Below, piece after piece: positions 12,289 to 24,015 of a stretch of DNA of 64,000 nucleotides (positions within the stretch are counted from its first letter, which is position 1; each line of letters opens with the position of its first letter). A model generated the notes under the pieces. It saw nothing but the letters and a program-made list of their open reading frames with translations. It did no database searches and had not been told where the DNA came from. The stretch is from Candidula unifasciata (lineage: Eukaryota; Mollusca; Gastropoda; Stylommatophora; Geomitridae), in the NCBI GenBank assembly GCA_905116865.2, contig CAJHNH020000569.1, forward strand, positions 327,501 to 391,500. The letters are read 5' to 3'. A program made the position numbers and the translations under genes.

Positions 12289-12291
<3 letters not shown>
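12170..12291 (+). repeat. Family F repeat, copy 2
   Basis: The same ordered words as the copy at 10691, ending 'ccttaaaataaagag' and running into a GA tract. Confidence 0.8.

Positions 12292-12366
<75 letters not shown>
12292..12366. repeat. (GA)n microsatellite
   Basis: Pure GA run that starts at the 3' end of a family F copy. Confidence 0.95.
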
Positions 12367-12368
<2 letters not shown>

Positions 12369-12419
12369 GTGGGGGGGGAGATAGAGAGAAAAACAAAGAT
12401 GGTGGTTTAGTTAGTTAGT

Positions 12420-12560
12420 TGGGCTATCATCATTGCACTCCGGACATGTCCATAGGTGCTCAGATCCTCCCCTCCGTATGGACCTCAACGTCTAATGGCT
12501 TACAGTACCAGTTCTATGTTGATTAACAAGTCTGCTGGTGTTTTTGGTGTGCGTCTCGTT
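12420..12560 (-). mobile_element. LINE 3'-end fragment (RNase H-type LINE)
   Basis: The minus strand reads EHLWTCPECNDD across about 12425-12460, matching the C-terminal end of the LINE at 45395-47650. Confidence 0.65.
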
Positions 12561-12754
12561 TTTTTGCTATGCCGATCTTAATTCCAAAGTCAGCCATTCT
12601 GGTTCGTGGTGTACTATTAAAGTGCCTTTGAGAACTTTAAAAGTCATTTGAATATTCATTTTCCTACCCTTCTTTATCTTTTTGTTCACCTCCCCCTCCT
12701 CTTCACGCTTCCGTCCTCCAGCAGCAACGAAAGTAATAAAGAAAGAAAAACTAT

Positions 12755-12905
12755 CTACCGGTTACAGTCATATGGCTAGAGTGAGCATAAGAAAGTGATG
12801 AATTTCTTCGTGGGACGTTGAGAAAGTCACTATGTCGTGTTTATGTTTGAGCCACTCGTGTCGTTTCCTCTTGTTGATGTGCTGTTCTACAAAACAGATG
12901 AAGTG
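12755..12905 (+). repeat. Family F repeat, copy 3
   Basis: It contains 'gtgggacgttgagaaagtca', 'tgtttatgtttgagcc' and 'ttgttgatgtgctgttc', then a GTAG/GA tract. Confidence 0.8.
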
Positions 12906-12919
12906 CTAAGCTTGAGAGA

Positions 12920-12930
12920 TAGGTAGGTAG

Positions 12931-12995
<65 letters not shown>

Positions 12996-13010
12996 AAGAG
13001 AGAGAGATAG
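12920..13010. repeat. (GTAG)n/(GA)n microsatellite
   Basis: A short GTAG run followed by about 75 bp of GA. Confidence 0.95.
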
Positions 13011-13207
13011 ACGGAGCGCGTGAGATGCAATGGTTAGAAATGGAGTGGGAAGGAGAGAGGAGAAATGGATGCTCTGTATGTTCTGTAGATAGAACTCTTT
13101 TGTGTATCATTTATCCCGTAACTTTGGAATATGTCAATGAATTGTGAATCAAAATAAAAACTTTAAAACAAAAAGCTGAAGGGGAGTAGCCTTTTCTCTA
13201 CGTGGCC

Positions 13208-13605
13208 TCTAGGGGCAGCGTGGTCTCAAGGCATGGCGTCCCCCTCGAATGCTAGAGGTTCCGGGTTCAAGCCCTTGTGAGGGCTGAGATTTTTTTCACG
13301 TGGACCTAGTAATTTATCCTCGTCTCTGAGTAGAGAGATCGGACGCCCGTGTGTATTGTTGCACACGTTAAAAAAAATCCCTTGGCAGTTGGTAATCAAA
13401 AAGAGTAGAATAACGGCGCTGCTTGGACAAAATGTGTAGTTAAAAATCTACCTAAAAAGTATTTCAGTATCCTCGCCGGTGCTACGGAGTTTGTGCACTG
13501 CGCCTGAGATTCTTCGGACTCAGGATTGAGTCAGAAGTAGAACGTTACACTTATGGGTTACTACCTTTGTGCTATGATGTTGATTCATTGTCTAAACCCA
13601 GACCA
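13208..13605 (+). repeat. Family B tRNA-derived SINE, best-preserved head
   Basis: The head 'gcagcgtggtctcaaggcat' is a box A-like stretch, and 'ggttccgggttcaagccc' is box B. The body is shared with 3622, 34378 and 59106. It ends near 'cattgtctaaacc'. Confidence 0.88.
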
Positions 13606-13611
13606 TTCCTA

Positions 13612-13948
13612 TATCTTCTTTTTCCCTTTCACCGGCTGTAAACTCCGGCGCAAAACTCTGCTTGTTCGAAGTTCGAACCATGTCTCGACTTCAGTATTGT
13701 TCCAGAACATGTTTTGCGTAAACAATAATTTTTTTTTTTTTTTTTACAAATCGGGCATATTTGTGTGCATACGTTTGATTCCCTGCATATCAGGAAGATG
13801 TACTCTAACCTCGAATGAAGCAACCCTAGTTAGTCAGCTTTTACGATATCTGTGTTGGTTAGGAGGGGGGGGAGGGGGGGGGGGGGGGGGGCAGGCGATC
13901 CACTCTGTTTCTCCCTGCCCTTAATTGAGGCCTCGGAACCTACACGGA
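13612..13948 (-). repeat. Family A SINE-like repeat with poly-T and poly-G expansions
   Basis: Full-length reverse copy from 'tttcaccggctgtaaactcc' to 'cctcggaacctacacgga'. The internal homopolymers are poly-T at 13729-13745 and a 33-bp G-rich run at 13861-13893. Confidence 0.85.
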
Positions 13949-13973
13949 GACGGTACGTTTCAGTATGGGCTAT

Positions 13974-13979
<6 letters not shown>

Positions 13980-14059
<80 letters not shown>
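13980..14059. repeat. (AT)n microsatellite
   Basis: About 80 bp of AT repeats at the end of a family K copy. Confidence 0.96.
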
Positions 14060-14064
<5 letters not shown>

Positions 14065-14065
<1 letters not shown>

Positions 14066-14500
14066 CAAAGAGACAATGTACTGATCGGCTTTCATATAAA
14101 CACCGCAGGGTCACTAGACAACATAAAGATAGAAAACTATAGTTACCGTGCCTAAAATCGAACCTGTCACCTCCAAATGGCGTATGCGCCTCGCTATGGG
14201 AACAGGCGTACTAAGAACACAACTAACTAGGCACCTAACCCCCCCCCCCCCCCCAATGTCTTCGCTGGCATGTCTATCGTACAGCTTGAAATCCACAACT
14301 ATGAAATATGGACATCATTCATTTCAAACCATTTAGATGGCACCATAGGTTATAGAAATGTGTATTAACTAAGCATATGTCGAATAACAAACACATCAAC
14401 AATTTACGAACACAGCAGACCGTAATGCTGTGTCTAGAATACAGGAACACTTAAGAAAGGCATTTGATTGGTAGGTTCCATTGTGTTAAACGTCATTCAC
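14065..14500 (-). repeat. Family K long tRNA-headed repeat
   Basis: Reverse complement of 2990-3490 in the same order: long arm (14265-14470) and tRNA-like part with box B 'acaggttcgattttagg' (14150-14170). A poly-C run at 14239-14254 sits between them. Confidence 0.78.
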
Positions 14501-14533
14501 ATAAAAAACAGAGGGGAACTCTTGAAGCCGTAG

Positions 14534-15234
<701 letters not shown>

Positions 15235-15395
15235 CTAATTGGGAGACCCGGGTTCAAGCCCTGGTGAGGTGATGGGAGTTTTTTTGTCGGGGTAAAATTA
15301 AACATCCTAACCTGCACAGTCCGTGGCGACAGCACCAGCAGTGCTACCCTAAAGCCTCATTCCCACGACCCAGTGTCTACATCGCCCTTAAAGTG
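15235..15395 (+). repeat. Family G tRNA-derived SINE fragment
   Basis: Box B 'gagacccgggttcaagccc' is followed by 'ttttttgtcgggg', 'cctgcacagtccgtggcgac' and 'agcac', matching the opposite-strand copies at 37262 and 44440. Confidence 0.72.
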
Positions 15396-15527
15396 GCACA
15401 TACAGACAGTAGTGACAGTATGTCTAATCGAATATATATTTGTATGTATACTCAGTTCTCACTGTGTCTTACTTTCAAGGCCTCAAGAACCTTTAGTTAT
15501 GAATTATCCCTAGTTCAGAAGTTATCT

Positions 15528-15879
15528 TTTCAAATATCTTTTGATAGATTTAATATTATTTCAAATATCTTTTGATAGATTTAATATTATTTCAAATATC
15601 TTTTGAAAGATTTAATATTATTTCAAATATCTTTTGATAGATTTAATATTATTTCAAATATCTTTTGATAGATTTGATATTATTTCAAATATCTTTTGAT
15701 AGATTTAATATTATTTCAAATATCTTTTGATAGATTTAATATTATTTCAAATATCTTTTGATAGATTTAATATTATTTCAAATATCTTTTGATAGATTTA
15801 ATATTATTTCAAATATCTTTTGATAGATTTAATATTATTTCAAATATCTTTTGATAGATTTAATATTATTTCAAATATA
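15528..15879. repeat. 31-bp tandem repeat, about 11 copies
   Basis: The unit 'tttcaaatatcttttgatag' plus 'atttaatatta' (31 bp) repeats head to tail with only a few single-base differences, implying recent expansion. There are no variable spacers. Confidence 0.97.
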
Positions 15880-16059
15880 TTATTGCATTTCTGTGGCACT
15901 CACTGCATTATCATCACTATCAGTGTTAGTAGTAATATTGCGCTCTTAAACACGCTTTTAAAATTTAGCACAACAACGTTGTGACCCCTCGATGCTTCAT
16001 CATTAGAACATTTGTAAAGACGCCGAGCGCCCCCCGCCCCCACCCCACCTTTTTCAAAG

Positions 16060-16318
16060 ATCCCAGTGTACCAGATTGGGTACCAAACCAGCCATGTGCA
16101 CATGTAGACTGGCACCTGAGACAACAGATCACGTCCTCCAACTCAGTCCCACGTACAACATATCAAGGCAAAACTTTTGGCGAAGAGCAACATCAGCGCA
16201 AGCCAAACTTTATGGGTCGCTGAGTAAAATACAAAAGACAGTGAAGCTCATACTAGAGACAATATTGCAGATATAGATACTCTAATAATCTATTTCAAGC
16301 AAACGTAAGAAGAAGAAG
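16060..16318 (+). mobile_element. LINE 3' end, GAA-tailed
   Basis: It encodes MCTCRLAPETTDHVLQLSPT and later FWRRATSAQAKLYGSL and LILETILQI, the Cys/His-type end of an I/RNase H-like LINE ORF. It terminates in 'gtaagaagaagaagaagaag'. The minus-strand insert at 59796-60021 is a sister copy. Confidence 0.8.
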
Positions 16319-16339
16319 AAGAAGAACCCAATGTTTTCT

Positions 16340-16568
16340 GTGTGTGTCTGGGGGAGGGGGACAGACCCATCGCCTCTCTAGAAGCATGTCGTAAGAGTCC
16401 CCCAATTAGGAATTTTAATTCGAGGAATCAACAGGCTGCATTCAAATAAGCTGCTACTGTAAAACTAACGTGCGCAAAAACAAATTGAAGTTCTGGAACA
16501 TAAGTTGAAAAAAATAATTAGAACATCCTTTGAAGTTTACAGCTGGTGAACGCGAAGAAGAAGAAACA
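16340..16568 (+). repeat. Family A SINE-like repeat
   Basis: The copy runs 'cagacccatcgcctctctag', 'agcatgtcgtaagagtc', 'gaagttctggaac', then 'ttacagctggtgaacgcgaa' and GAA repeats. Confidence 0.82.
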
Positions 16569-16769
16569 AAAATATAACGACTTGTCTATCAAGCTAATGT
16601 TCTCGGCACTCCGTGTGGTGAGACTTGATCAGCGTATACCAAAAGATACGTGTAATAACTACAAAGAATACTTGGCATTCGTTTGTTTGTTTTAGTATCC
16701 GGAAGCCATGAGTTGTTAACCCTTAGGCTCGGTATTATGAATATCGCAACCTTTCGGCCTTGATTCCAT

Positions 16770-16892
16770 TGTAAATACCGTAAATCTGGGAGAAATCTGG
16801 CATTTCTGCCTACCCCCGGGAGTGAACCCGGACCACAAGGAGTTCGTCACTGCGCAATCCGGTTTAGCCAACTACGCTAGAGAGCTGGTACT
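16770..16892 (-). repeat. Family I tRNA-derived repeat
   Basis: The minus strand reads 'ctctagcgtagttggctaaa' (box A-like) and, 35 bases on, 'ggtccgggttcactcccggg' (box B-like), then a diverged tail. The spacing is tRNA-like, but there is no closed acceptor stem, so it is not a tRNA gene. Confidence 0.65.
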
Positions 16893-16964
16893 TGGCATTC
16901 AATAGGTAACGAGATAAAATCACAGCCACTGTGGTGTTTTGCGTTCACTTAAGTGATACAGATT

Positions 16965-17070
16965 CTACTTATTTGTATGCAGACTGTTCGTTTCAGGCAG
17001 ATGCACTCCAGCTTCATCGGAAACACCTCTAATTAGTCGCCTGTTACGACATACTTGTAGGGGACTGATT
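16965..17070 (-). repeat. Family A SINE-like repeat, 5'-half fragment
   Basis: It contains 'tatttgtatgcagactgttc', 'caggcagatgcactcc' and 'aattagtcgcctgttacgac'. Confidence 0.75.
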
Positions 17071-17199
17071 GAGAATGCAGCTTGTGTTTATGTTACCGCG
17101 ACCGTTACGCCCCCTAATAGTTAATCCAAGTAGGCCTTCTCCTCCTTCTTCTTTTTCTCATCCTTCTTCTTCTTCTTTTGCCGCTTCTTCTTCTTCTTT

Positions 17200-17345
17200 A
17201 TTTCCTTTCTTTACTGCTTTGGATGTCGAGGGAGATAAAAGGTTCTACTTTTTGCGCTTCTTGTCTCTTCGACCAGAGACATATGGTGCTGTTGTAGAGT
17301 ATCTCTGACGTTATCTTTCAGTATTTTTCTAGGTCTGCCTTGCGC
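17200..17345 (-). mobile_element. LINE 3'-end fragment
   Basis: It is related to 57770-57935 ('gtcgagggagatataaggtc', 'cttcgaccatagacac', 'ctgatgttatctttc') and to 36712-36790. The minus strand of that family encodes GRPRTRWTDNVRET-like peptide. Confidence 0.6.
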
Positions 17346-17424
17346 TCTACGTCCTTACCCTCTGCTGGTGTATGCAGTGTGTGGTATGACGCCACTAGGC
17401 ATTCTAACTGGATAAAAAGGTAAA

Positions 17425-17742
17425 AAAAAAAAAAAAAAGGTACAGTCGGGAGATGTGAACCAGCGTCATTGCACACAGTTATAAACCATAAGTGCTTTGC
17501 CACCAGTAAGGACAGCTGATAAGAAACTATCCGCCTGTGTCACCGCCCGCACGCAACTCCGTAGCTACAGCGACGTTCCTCCATTTACCCCAGAGTGTCA
17601 ACTCTGGTACCCATTTCCTAGAGGCTGGGTGAACCCCGGGAACCACCCCGTTTCAAACACTGGCTATGGTCTGCAGCGAGTCGCAGCTGGATTTGAAAGC
17701 GAGTCTCATATCGACTGCGCTAACGCGGCCCTAACTGGATAA
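17425..17742 (-). repeat. Family H tRNA-derived SINE
   Basis: The minus strand starts 'ccgcgttagcgcagtcgata' (box A-like), with a box B-like region near 'gtttgaaacggggtgg'. It is highly similar to 22898-23196, including 'ctacagcgacgttcctccat' and 'gaaccagcgtcattgcacac' on the plus strand. Confidence 0.82.
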
Positions 17743-18165
17743 GACACTTGATGTGCAGTCTGCATACGTAATTAAGAATTGGTTCTATGTCGGCTTTGTC
17801 TCTTGAGACCTCATTTCGGAATTTACCTCCCCTGGTTACTCCTGTAGCCCTTCTCAGACATCTAATTAATCCCCCCGTATAGGCAGGTATTCAGCATAAT
17901 TGTTTAATTTAAAAACAGGTATGTGAAAACTAACCTTTTGAAGATGACGTCATTGTCATAATCCAGGCCAGACACATGGAGGTCAGCAACCTAAAATAGA
18001 CCAAGATCAGTTGATGAAGATGTTGGCAGAATGCAGCACAAGGCTGCGTCTAAAACAGTTCAGTTCAAGGACAAACTGAAACCACCTGAATTTATTTAAT
18101 AGGTTTGATGTTTTTCAAAAAGTGATTTGGGAGATGTGGGAGATGCAGCTGCTTAGTAAGTAAAG
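17743..18165. other. No recognised feature
   Basis: Unassigned. Confidence 0.35.
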
Positions 18166-18167
18166 TC

Positions 18168-18395
18168 TTCTTCTTCGTCTTTTTATCTTCTTCTTCTTCT
18201 TTTCTCCTTCTCCTTTTTATTTTCTTTTTCTTCTTCTTATTTTCTTCTTCTTTTTTCCTTCTCCTTTTTATTTTATTCTTATTTTCCTCTTCTTCTTATC
18301 ATTATTTTCTTTTTCTTCTTTTCTTTTTCGTCTTCTTCTTATTATTATTATTTTCTTCTTCTTTGCTTCTTCTTCTTTGCTTCTTCTTCTTCCCT
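18168..18395. repeat. TTC-rich imperfect microsatellite
   Basis: Degenerate TTC/TTTTC tract, old and interrupted. Confidence 0.9.
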
Positions 18396-18649
18396 GGGCG
18401 TTGAAAGAGACAGTAATTAAGCAAAAGAGGTAGGCAGCGATATTAGAGGGGATATAAGAAGAAAAGGACAAAAAGTCTATCCCCATGTGCTACCAGAAAA
18501 ACAGCGGCGCTTTCGGCAAGCTACTAGCCGTTCCGCGGAGACAGACCGAGCCATATGGAATAAAAGCCGGTGCAGTAAAGAAAGTCGACTTTAACCTTTA
18601 ACACACTATGCCGGAGAACAAGTGGGACCAACGTTTAAGCAGCGACAGA

Positions 18650-18920
18650 ACTTAACTGATGATTGCTGTTATGAGAAGCAAAGAACTCAAGAACCTGGAG
18701 GAAAAAAAGGAGGAGGGAGGGAGGGGGGCGGCTGGCAAGACCGTTGAGAGAAGAGCAGGAAGAAGGCAAAAAGAAAAAATACTTTGCTGTATTTGTCAAA
18801 TGGATGGGGGTGAGGCAAGAACAATGACCGCATCAGGGAATCTGGTGATCTTTATGAGATGAATAACAATGAGAACCTACGCTAATCGGCACGACGTATG
18901 ATGACGATGATGAGCTTTGT
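18650..18920 (+). mobile_element. LINE 3'-end remnant, TGATGA-tailed
   Basis: The end 'cctacgctaatcggcacgac' followed by 'gtatgatgacgatgatgag' parallels 6150-6195. The coding part is badly eroded and interrupted by a purine-rich stretch. Confidence 0.5.
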
Positions 18921-18955
18921 TGAAACTTATTGACTGTTCTACTGTGCAGGGTTTT

Positions 18956-19026
<71 letters not shown>

Positions 19027-19031
19027 GGGGG
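18956..19031. repeat. (GA)n/poly-G microsatellite
   Basis: GA run of about 60 bp followed by G-rich sequence. Confidence 0.95.
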
Positions 19032-19204
19032 GGGGAATTAGGAAAGAGCGACATCAAAATCCTTAAAATTCCTCGCCTTACCTAACTCACTTAGGGCTCC
19101 ACATGCTACCCCTCCCCTCGCCACCCCCTCCCCACGCAGGAAAGAGTTATGGCTGACTGACAAAACTAAGTGAGTGAAAGTAGAATGAATTAATTAATGA
19201 ATCA

Positions 19205-19345
19205 AGAATTGTCATAGTTGCACTCAGGACATTCCCACAAGTGCTCTTTCTCCCCTTCTTCAGTAACCAACGAAGAGTATACATGATAACTGTACCAGTT
19301 GCAACATGATTAAAAGTCCGTCTCAGTTTTCCCTTCAATGTTGAA
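19205..19345 (-). mobile_element. LINE 3'-end fragment (RNase H-type LINE)
   Basis: It resembles 1345-1440: minus-strand GKLRRTFNHVATGTVIMYTL and RWLLKKGR parallel ARRTFNQNATGTISIGTLHW. Confidence 0.6.
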
Positions 19346-19617
19346 TATCTCCAAGAATCTTTTACTCACACCCCTTCGAATTAGTCTTTCAGCGAATGGA
19401 TTCCATATATGTATTTTATCACTGTGCAATCGATCCTATATAGTCTTCGGCACATCTGCTTTACCATATAGTAGCTCACCACCCAAAGGAGTGGCAGCAG
19501 CTACTTTATCAGTGTGCTCGTTATCTCTCACATCTGATGATCCTGGACAAAATTTCCGCGATAGAGTGAAACCAGACATGCGCTTTTCTGTGTTGATTCC
19601 GGCACCGTGGGGCGGAA

Positions 19618-20020
19618 AAAAAGGGGGGGGGGGGTAAGCCTGGAGGACTCAATGCCTCTGATAAAGCGTCTGGTAAGAGTCGAAGTTTCCTTCAAAGTTG
19701 GAGTGCATATACCTAAGAGTAAAGGGAACTAATAATCTCTTGCATACAAATAAGTAAGATCCGTAAAACGGATGTGCACACACAAAAAACTCTAGTTATA
19801 GGACAAGATTAAAGTCCAGAAGTGGACAAACAAAAGGAAGAAGAAGAAGAAGAGGAAGAAGAAGAGGAAGAAGAAGGAGTTGGAGGAGGAGGAGGAGGAG
19901 GAGAAGAAGAAGAAGAAGAAGAAGAAGAAGAAGAAGAAGAAGAAGAAGAAGAAGAAGAAGAAGAAGAAGAAGAAGAAGAAGAAGAAGAAGAAGAAGACGA
20001 AGAAGAAGAAGAAGAAGAGT
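19618..20020 (+). repeat. Family A SINE-like repeat with expanded GAA tail
   Basis: The copy runs from poly-G at 19622-19634 through 'gtaagagtcgaag' and 'aaacggatgtgcacac' to 'aagtccagaagtggacaaac'. It then goes directly into about 195 bp of GAA/GGA repeats (19826-20020). Confidence 0.85.
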
Positions 20021-20324
20021 AATTAATTGTGCTCATACTCACCATACACTTTGATAAAAGTGCTCCATTATCCGAAGACTTCATGAGCCCATCTAATTAA
20101 GGAGATATGTCCTTTCCCGTGTATGACACACTCAGCTAACAGGCACAATTCACACAAGTTATGTTATACCAAAAACTACTTTGTTATCATTAAAAAAAAA
20201 AAATAAAGAAGCAAAAAATCTTCACTCTTATCTACTAAATACAAATATTATAATGTCGTGGAAAAGTTCTACACAGTGAAACGATAAACAGCGTTTTTCA
20301 TCCAGCAAGTATCTGTATCCAAAT
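20021..20324. other. No recognised feature
   Basis: AT-rich sequence with a poly-A run at 20190-20202. Confidence 0.35.
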
Positions 20325-20452
20325 ATTCCAGATCTGTAGACGAATGTGCACGGAAAACTCAAGATCTGGAACACAACCTATGTTCATAAGTGGAAAAACA
20401 AACTGACCTTTCCGTCGGAGTTTATAACCTGTGAAATCTATAAGGAAGAAGA
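20325..20452 (+). repeat. Family A SINE-like repeat, 3' half
   Basis: It carries 'ccagatctgtagacgaatgt', 'tctggaacacaac' and 'tccgtcggagtttataacct', then 'aggaagaag'. Confidence 0.75.
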
Positions 20453-20524
20453 TTCAGCAAGTTATAGATATATTTGTCAACAGTTTTGTTTGTCCAGAAA
20501 GCAATGGCAAACTAGTGGTCGTAA

Positions 20525-20620
20525 ACTTGACTGGAAAAACCACAACATCCAAGAAATACTGGGGTTGGTTCTGCAACGTCCTGTGACGGATACGCAACTG
20601 ACTTTGTTTTTGTAGTTTGT
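20525..20620 (-). repeat. Family E repeat, tail segment
   Basis: 'ggaaaaaccacaacatcc' and 'ctggggttggttctgcaac' match the inverted tail at 2690-2785. Confidence 0.75.
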
Positions 20621-21130
20621 ACATTGCGTCAATTAAATCTTAACCTCTTTAGTACCGGTATGTTATTTTAACTCGTTTTGGTTTTATCTTTTTGAACGTA
20701 CGGATGTTTAGGTCTGAAGTGTTATAATAATAATAATAATAATATAGGGCAGCAGGGGTTAAAGTAAGAGCTAAGACAGAGTCGGTTAAAGCTAAAGGTT
20801 AAAGTCGAGAGGATCCACTTCACTGCATGGAGTTTTATCCCACATGGCTCAGTCTCTCTCTGCTGAACGGCTAGCCGCCTGACGAGAGCACCACGCAGAG
20901 TACGAACTCCGTAGCTCTGGAGACGATCCACAGGGATTTAAAAAAACTGCACTCGTGAATTAAACACCACAACCGTGGAACGAGCCTACCACATTCGGAG
21001 CGCCAGGCAAATGGCTTGACCACTTCGCCTCAGAGATAACAAATGAATTAGCCCATAAGGAGTTGAGAAAATTATCGGACGCATGGTGAGTTTTTTCGTA
21101 CGGAGTGAGTTAACTAGGAAAAGAAAGTGA
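20621..21130. other. Mostly unassigned; contains a short AAT repeat
   Basis: A short AAT microsatellite lies at 20726-20745. The remaining sequence has no supported feature. Confidence 0.35.
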
Positions 21131-21132
21131 GG

Positions 21133-21545
21133 AACGTCTTCTTCTTCTTCTTCTTCTTCTTCTTATTCACTGGCTATAAACTCCAGGGGAAAGCTTTGAA
21201 GTTCTGGGACAGGACAAAAGTCCAGAAGTGGACGAACAACCAAAACTACTACTGGAATATAATGAATCAGAGAGAGTTAAAAGTGAAGTCTGGCCAAGCA
21301 ATGCACTTCTCAAGATCAAGATATAAGTGTTATTCCGTGTTCCTCCTTAAAAAAGCAATGGACACGTTGTGTTGTGGTTTACAGCTAGTCTATGACAACA
21401 TCTCCTTTTGCCTCTGCACATATGATTTAAGCAAAGCCCTACCTCGTCGTCTTTTACGACATGCTTGTTAAGGAGCACTGGGTCAATTTTTCCCGCCCCC
21501 TACCCCCGCCACACACAAAAATGGGACCTCGGAATCCAAACATTA
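21133..21545. repeat. Family A SINE-like repeat, internally inverted
   Basis: 21133-21197 is the reverse 3' end ('cttcttcttattcactggct', 'ataaactccaggggaaag'). 21198-21250 is in forward orientation ('gtccagaagtggacgaacaa'). 21440-21545 is again reverse 5' end ('gtcttttacgacatgcttgt', 'gggacctcggaatcc'). Either an inner part flipped or two copies recombined. Confidence 0.7.
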
Positions 21546-22675
21546 AAGATAGGACAGATATCGTAACCAACTTCCTATGGGAATAGTCAGCAGAGTTAGA
21601 GTGGACTAGCTGCTGCATGGAGGGAATAAGCGTGTATGGCTGGTGTTTAGTGATATCGTACTACTAACATGACATTACAAACACGTGTTGGGAAAAGCCT
21701 ATAACGTGAGGAATAGTTGATAAACGCATTGCGAGTCACTTAGTGCCTAAGGGTTTGAAGATTTTGAAAGAAGAGATCGAGATGGGAATGAAAGGGTGTG
21801 TGCCCCATTGGAGAAGGCATTGGTGGGGGAAGGGGGAGAATAAACCGATTGCCCCAAAATAAATATTTAGTAACTGGCCACTAACTCAGTGTTAGCTTAA
21901 ATCGGATGTGGTAGGTAGAAAGGCGCAGGTATTGCAACCTGGCTGTAAACCGCAACTTGACGTGCCAACCGAGTTTTAAAAGGTTAAAAATGAACGCAGA
22001 AAAAATAATAAAAAATAAAAATGTGTAAAATTTGTTTTGTTGTCGTCAAACTCACAAGGCAAGTCAAATCACGCAGTTGCCAATTTGGACCCAAAAATCT
22101 ATACACAATATTTTTTTTTTAGTTTGTACATTGCGTCCCTCTGAGTGACAGTGAATATTAGTATCGTTAAACTCAGTCAATTTATACAATAAATTGACAG
22201 CTAACAGTCTTCCACGTTAAAACTTCATTAAATCTAACCACACCAAAACAAAACTCTAATCAGATCCGTTGCACGAAAAACCAAAACATACAACACAAGC
22301 CACAGAAGATGTAAATTCCATAAAAATCCTAGTTAATCCTCAGTATTCAGCAGGGGGAACTTAGACTGAAGTGTGAAGACTTGCCGGGAGAGATCCCACC
22401 GACCGAGGTAGGCAGCCCCGACCCACGTGCTGTCCAGTGAAGGAAACCCACAGGGCGGAGAGCAAGTTTGATATGTCGTTAAACCCACGAGGGCCAATCG
22501 TTGGCTTGAAAATGTGAAGATTGACAGGGCTGTGTTGAAAACAGTGGACCGCGAGATGGGAGGGGGATCTGTGTTGACTGTGTTACCTGTGGAGTTTGTA
22601 AGTGAAATTGTGTATATTGGTAATGTTTTTTTTTTTTACCTGTGTAAATACACCCATTGCTCCTTGACAACAGAA
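21546..22675. other. No recognised feature
   Basis: About 1.1 kb without supported repeat or exon. A 'gtttgtacattgcgtc' word at 22120-22135 is shared with 20613-20628, so an unnamed old repeat may be present. Confidence 0.35.
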
Positions 22676-22679
22676 ATAA

Positions 22680-22895
22680 ACAGATGGGGAATCCTTGGGC
22701 TGTTAAATATGATATATAAATAAACAAAGGCATATATAGATAGACACTGATAGATAGAAGTAGAAAGATAGAAGGACATACAGACAATATACAAATAGAA
22801 AAATATACTTACCATGCTAGGTATCGACGCTGTAAATTCTAAATGACGGCAGCGTCTCACTGCAGAAACAAGTGTACTAAGAAGCATGACCAACT
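22680..22895 (-). repeat. Family K repeat, partial
   Basis: On the minus strand 'acctagttggtcatgcttct', 'agtacacttgtttc', a decayed tRNA-like region, then 'ctttctacttctatc', the same order as at 3365-3545. Confidence 0.7.
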
Positions 22896-22897
22896 AG

Positions 22898-23196
22898 GTA
22901 AAGGTAAAAAGGAGATGTGAATCAGCGTCATTGCACACGGATATAAACCATAAGTGATCTGCCACCAGTACAGACAGCTGACAAGAAACTGTCCGCCTGT
23001 GTCGCCGTCCGCACGCTACTCCGTAGCTACAGCGACGTTCCTCCATTTACCCCTAGAGTGTTAACTCTGGTACCCATTTCCTAGAGGGTGGGTGAACCTC
23101 GTCAACCGCCCGGTTTCGAACACACGCCGTGTGCTGCAGCGAGTCGCACCTGGATTTGAAAGCGAGTCTCGTATCGACTGCGCTAACGCGGCCCCC
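22898..23196 (-). repeat. Family H tRNA-derived SINE
   Basis: Same structure as 17425-17742. On the minus strand it begins 'ggccgcgttagcgcagtcga' and its box B-like region is 'gtgttcgaaaccggg'. Confidence 0.83.
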
Positions 23197-23223
23197 AAAG
23201 GCATGTCTATTAAGTGGTAGTTA

Positions 23224-23669
23224 CTTCCGGTCAAAATGGACGTTAGGCAGCGGCACTGTTCGAAACAGAATCAAATTTTTTGCTTCTGCCGGACGGTGGC
23301 CGATGCATTTTTGTTCTGTTTGTAGACTGGATATAGTTTCGTCGCCCAGCTTCTGAGTTGAATGCATGGCGTGACCCTGTGAGCTGCGGATTGCATTTGG
23401 AATGTTTTTTTCGACTGTGACCAACGTGTTGGTGTGAATTGTAGATTCAGAAAATTGCGCGATGCCTGTCGTGCAGTGTTGTGGTGCCCCTGTGTGATTA
23501 AAATTGATCGCGTGGGCAACTGCTGATCTGTTGGCGACTTCTGCTACCATCAATGATGAACTGCAATTCTAATACTGTGATAAACATTCTGTGTGTTTTT
23601 CGTTGGCACAGGAGCGGAGCAAAGATGGGGTGACCCGTTTGCTATGAAGCTGAAACTAAGACTACCAGA
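23224..23669 (+). mobile_element. Family D non-autonomous element with 17-bp target-site duplication
   Basis: The 446-bp element is flanked by 'ctattaagtggtagtta' at 23207-23223 and again at 23670-23686. It ends 'gctgaaactaagactaccag' without poly-A and has no plausible ORF. A shorter relative is at 56425-56680. A TSD of this length with a degenerate short-repeat tail suggests insertion by a LINE machinery. Confidence 0.82.
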
Positions 23670-23782
23670 CTATTAAGTGGTAGTTAATCTATTTCCGCCT
23701 TTCTCCTGTCTCTAAAAAAAGGGTCATGAAATCTTTTATTGAGCGCTGACAGATACTATTTAAAAAAGAAAAAGAGTTTTGC

Positions 23783-24015
23783 TATGGTGTAGCAGCTAGT
23801 TGCTCGCCCGTGGATTGGAAGTCGGAGGGTTGAAATCCGGATTGTGCTGGATTTCGTTTAAGAAAAATGACCTTGACTCTCAGGTCAATCAAGACTCAAA
23901 CTGGTACCCCAGACAATCGCGGGTGCTGAAGATTCCGGCGTCATGTTGACCGCATTACCCACCAAGTACCGTCTGGCCTATCAAATATATGTCTAGCCCT
24001 ATATGTTCAATAAGT
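23783..24015 (+). repeat. Family C tRNA-derived SINE
   Basis: Head 'tatggtgtagcagctagttg' (box A-like), box B-like 'ggagggttgaaatccgg', then 'tcaggtcaatcaagactc', 'gcgtcatgttgaccgcatta' and 'tatgtctagccctatatg'. Confidence 0.85.

Noticed and set aside
15528..15879. Possible CRISPR-like array
   Set aside because: Repeats are contiguous without spacers, and the window is eukaryotic. The same holds for the 41-bp and 37-bp arrays.
16770..16892. Functional tRNA gene
   Set aside because: A- and B-box-like words exist here and in families B, C, G, H, J and K, but no complete cloverleaf with paired acceptor stem was found. These are tRNA-derived repeats.
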